Source: Pseudomonadota bacterium
GTDB lineage: Bacteria > Pseudomonadota > Alphaproteobacteria > Acetobacterales > Acetobacteraceae
Assembly: GCA_021826485.1 (NCBI GenBank)
Contig: JAKAZX010000250.1
Coordinates: 1-6,121, forward strand
Direction: 5' to 3'
DNA: 6,121 nt
A program made the translations under genes and the position numbers. The notes under the pieces are model-generated. The model was not told the origin of the DNA. It saw only the letters and a program-made list of their open reading frames with translations, and searched no databases. Below, in pieces: positions 4,852 through 6,121 of the stretch (position 1 is its first letter; each line of letters begins with the position of its first letter).

Positions 4852-5671
4852 AATAGAAGGTGCTGCGGGCGGATTGCACGATGCGCCGCACGCCGGCGCA
4901 GCCGGGCGCACCAGGACAGTCGGCGCAGCGTTCGCCTTCGCGCCCGTACACGCGCCAGGCCTGCTGGAAATAGCCCAGCTCCCCGTCCGGCTGGACGTAG
5001 TCCCGCAGGCTCGATCCGCCGGCGGCGATCGCCTCGGTCAGCACGGCGCGGATCGCCGGCACCAGCCGCCCGGCGCGCGCGCCGGGGATGGTATGCGCGC
5101 CGCGCAGCGGGCTGATGCCGGCGCGGAACAGCGCCTCGCAGACATAGATGTTGCCCAGGCCGGCAACCGTGCGCTGGTCCAGCAGCGCCGCCTTCACCGG
5201 CGTGCGCCGTCCGGCCAGCGCGGCCGACAGCACCGCGGGGGTGAAGCCCGCCTCCAGCGGCTCCGGCCCCAGCCCGGCGAGCAGGCGGTGCGCATCCTCC
5301 GCCGCCGTCGCCACCAGATCGACCGAGCCGAAGCGGCGCGGATCGACGAAGCCGACGGTCCAGCCATCCTCGGTCTCCAGCCGCAGATGCTCGTGCGCGG
5401 CGGGCGGCGCGCTGCCGGTGGGCGCCAGCACCATGCGGCCGGACATGCCCAGATGGATCAGCACGCTGTCCCCGCCGTCCAGCCGCATCAGGATGTATTT
5501 GGCGCGGCGGCGGAACCCGGTGACGCGCGCGCCGGTCAGCCGCGCCGCCAGGCCGGCGGGGAACGCCCAGCGCATGTCCGGCCGCGCGATCGCGGCGCGG
5601 CGCAGCCGCCGCCCCAGCAGGCGGGCGCTCAGCCCGCGCATCACCGTCTCGACCTCGGGGAGTTCCGGCAT
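4832..5671 (-). CDS. mutM: Formamidopyrimidine-DNA glycosylase (Fpg/MutM)
   Basis: The 279-residue product excises 8-oxoguanine and formamidopyrimidines and cleaves the abasic site by beta,delta-elimination. The start MPELPEVETV is fixed by function: after Met removal Pro is the catalytic nucleophile and the next Glu is also catalytic. K58 in RRRAKYIL is the conserved lysine. M76, R112 and F114 (in DPRRFG) fit the triad that fills the void left by the flipped base. The helix-two-turn-helix segment GLGNIYVCEALFRAGISPLR is at 171-190, with N174. The C-terminal zinc finger is unusual: C249, C252 and C274 are present, but the usual fourth cysteine is T277 (CPRTQR). C258 lies in a loop about five residues longer than in E. 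coli. R269 in the finger's hairpin is kept. No Shine-Dalgarno precedes the ATG at 5669-5671, and the divergent ubiE start is only 29 bp away. A terminator overlaps the last codons. Confidence 0.97.
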   Translation of the reverse strand: MPELPEVETVMRGLSARLLGRRLRRAAIARPDMRWAFPAGLAARLTGARVTGFRRRAKYILMRLDGGDSVLIHLGMSGRMVLAPTGSAPPAAHEHLRLETEDGWTVGFVDPRRFGSVDLVATAAEDAHRLLAGLGPEPLEAGFTPAVLSAALAGRRTPVKAALLDQRTVAGLGNIYVCEALFRAGISPLRGAHTIPGARAGRLVPAIRAVLTEAIAAGGSSLRDYVQPDGELGYFQQAWRVYGREGERCADCPGAPGCAGVRRIVQSARSTFYCPRTQR

Positions 5672-5700
5672 GGCAGGTGGACAGGCTATAGGTCGCATCC
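5672..5700. promoter_or_regulatory. Short divergent mutM/ubiE promoter region
   Basis: Only 29 bp separate the two divergent starts. The palindrome CTATAG (5686-5691) offers a -10-like hexamer on both strands: TATAGG (5687-5692) towards ubiE and TATAGC (5685-5690) towards mutM. TTCCGG (5663-5668, spacer 18) is a weak -35 for ubiE, and GTTGTC (5707-5712 read on the - strand, spacer 16) is a weak one for mutM. Both -35 candidates would lie inside the opposite gene. A -10 this close implies very short or absent leaders, in keeping with the lack of clear ribosome binding sites. This is inference from weak matches. Confidence 0.35.
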
Positions 5701-6121
5701 ATGAGCGACAACCCCGCGCCGGCAACCGTCGATTTCGGCTATCGCCAGGTGGCGCCCGAGGACAAGCGCGGGCTGGTGCGCGCGGTGTTCGCAAGCGTCG
5801 CCCCCCGCTACGACCTGATGAACGACCTGATGTCGCTCGGCGTGCACCGCGCCTGGAAGCGCCGCTTCGTCACCGCCCTCGATCCGCGGCCCGGCCGCAC
5901 CTTGCTCGACCTCGCCGGCGGCACCGGGGATATCAGCTTCGGCTGGCTCGGCCGCGGCGGCGGGGCGGCGGTGCTGTCGGACATCAACCCCGCCATGCTC
6001 GCGGTCGGGCGGGACCGGGCGACCGCCCGCGGCCTGCTCGCCAACCTGTCCTTCCTGGTCGCCGATGCCGAACACCTGCCGCTGCCGGACCGCAGCGCCG
6101 ACGTGGTGTCGATCGCCTTCG
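5701..6121 (+). CDS. ubiE: Ubiquinone/menaquinone biosynthesis C-methyltransferase UbiE (partial, first 140 codons)
   Basis: UbiE is the SAM-dependent C-methyltransferase of ubiquinone (and, where present, menaquinone) synthesis. The gene runs off the right edge; 140 codons plus one base are visible, about half of a usual 250-residue protein, and the frame is open throughout. The UbiE/COQ5 signature YDLMNDLMSLGVHRAW is at residues 37-52. SAM-binding motif I, LLDLAGGTGD, is at 68-77, the acidic end of strand 2 is SDIN (93-96), and a motif II-like segment VADAEHLPLPD is at 120-130. The ATG at 5701 is the first start in frame, and the family's DFGYRxV opening follows at residues 11-17. There is no strong Shine-Dalgarno. 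It is divergent from mutM, an arrangement common in alphaproteobacteria, where ubiB often follows ubiE. Confidence 0.95.
   Translation, partial: MSDNPAPATVDFGYRQVAPEDKRGLVRAVFASVAPRYDLMNDLMSLGVHRAWKRRFVTALDPRPGRTLLDLAGGTGDISFGWLGRGGGAAVLSDINPAMLAVGRDRATARGLLANLSFLVADAEHLPLPDRSADVVSIAF

Noticed and set aside
4566..5711. A 381-codon - strand open frame overlapping mutM
   Set aside because: It is mutM read in another frame, continued through the palindromic repeats. The in-frame MutM carries all the family motifs.
5686..6075. A 129-codon - strand open frame opposite ubiE
   Set aside because: It is antisense to the clear UbiE reading frame and has no motif of its own.

Overview
The window is an ordinary, well conserved chromosomal housekeeping locus of a very GC-rich bacterium (about 70% by eye). 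The gene order is ubiE on the + strand, then mutM, enoyl-CoA hydratase, rpsT, dnaA, dnaN and recF on the - strand. This order, with rpsT directly before dnaA and an enoyl-CoA hydratase between mutM and rpsT, is typical of alphaproteobacteria. The high GC and the protein sequences suggest Rhodospirillales, perhaps Acetobacteraceae; the family-level guess is inference.

Layout from right to left, the direction in which most genes are read: the N-terminal part of ubiE (ubiquinone/menaquinone C-methyltransferase) runs off the right edge. It is divergent from mutM (8-oxoguanine/Fapy DNA glycosylase) across only 29 bp. mutM ends in a hairpin plus U tract that looks like an intrinsic terminator overlapping its last codons. 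A 332-bp gap follows, filled by two inverted-repeat pairs of one dispersed intergenic palindrome. Next are echA (crotonase family), a good sigma70-type promoter, rpsT (ribosomal protein S20), a 348-bp gap with three perfect hairpins and the presumed dnaA control region, dnaA (replication initiator), a 102-bp gap, dnaN (sliding clamp) and, two bases later, the first 113 codons of recF.

The dnaA-dnaN-recF block supplies initiation, the replicase clamp and gap repair or fork restart. MutM removes oxidised purines. RpsT is a small-subunit ribosomal protein. The hydratase and UbiE serve acyl-CoA and quinone metabolism and have no evident functional link to replication.

I see no novel system, mobile element, CRISPR array, tRNA or rRNA. 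The points worth a second look are small: a MutM zinc finger that lacks its fourth cysteine, a terminator folded through the mutM stop codon with a palindromic repeat abutting its U tract, the very short mutM/ubiE divergent gap, and the hairpin-rich rpsT-dnaA spacer.
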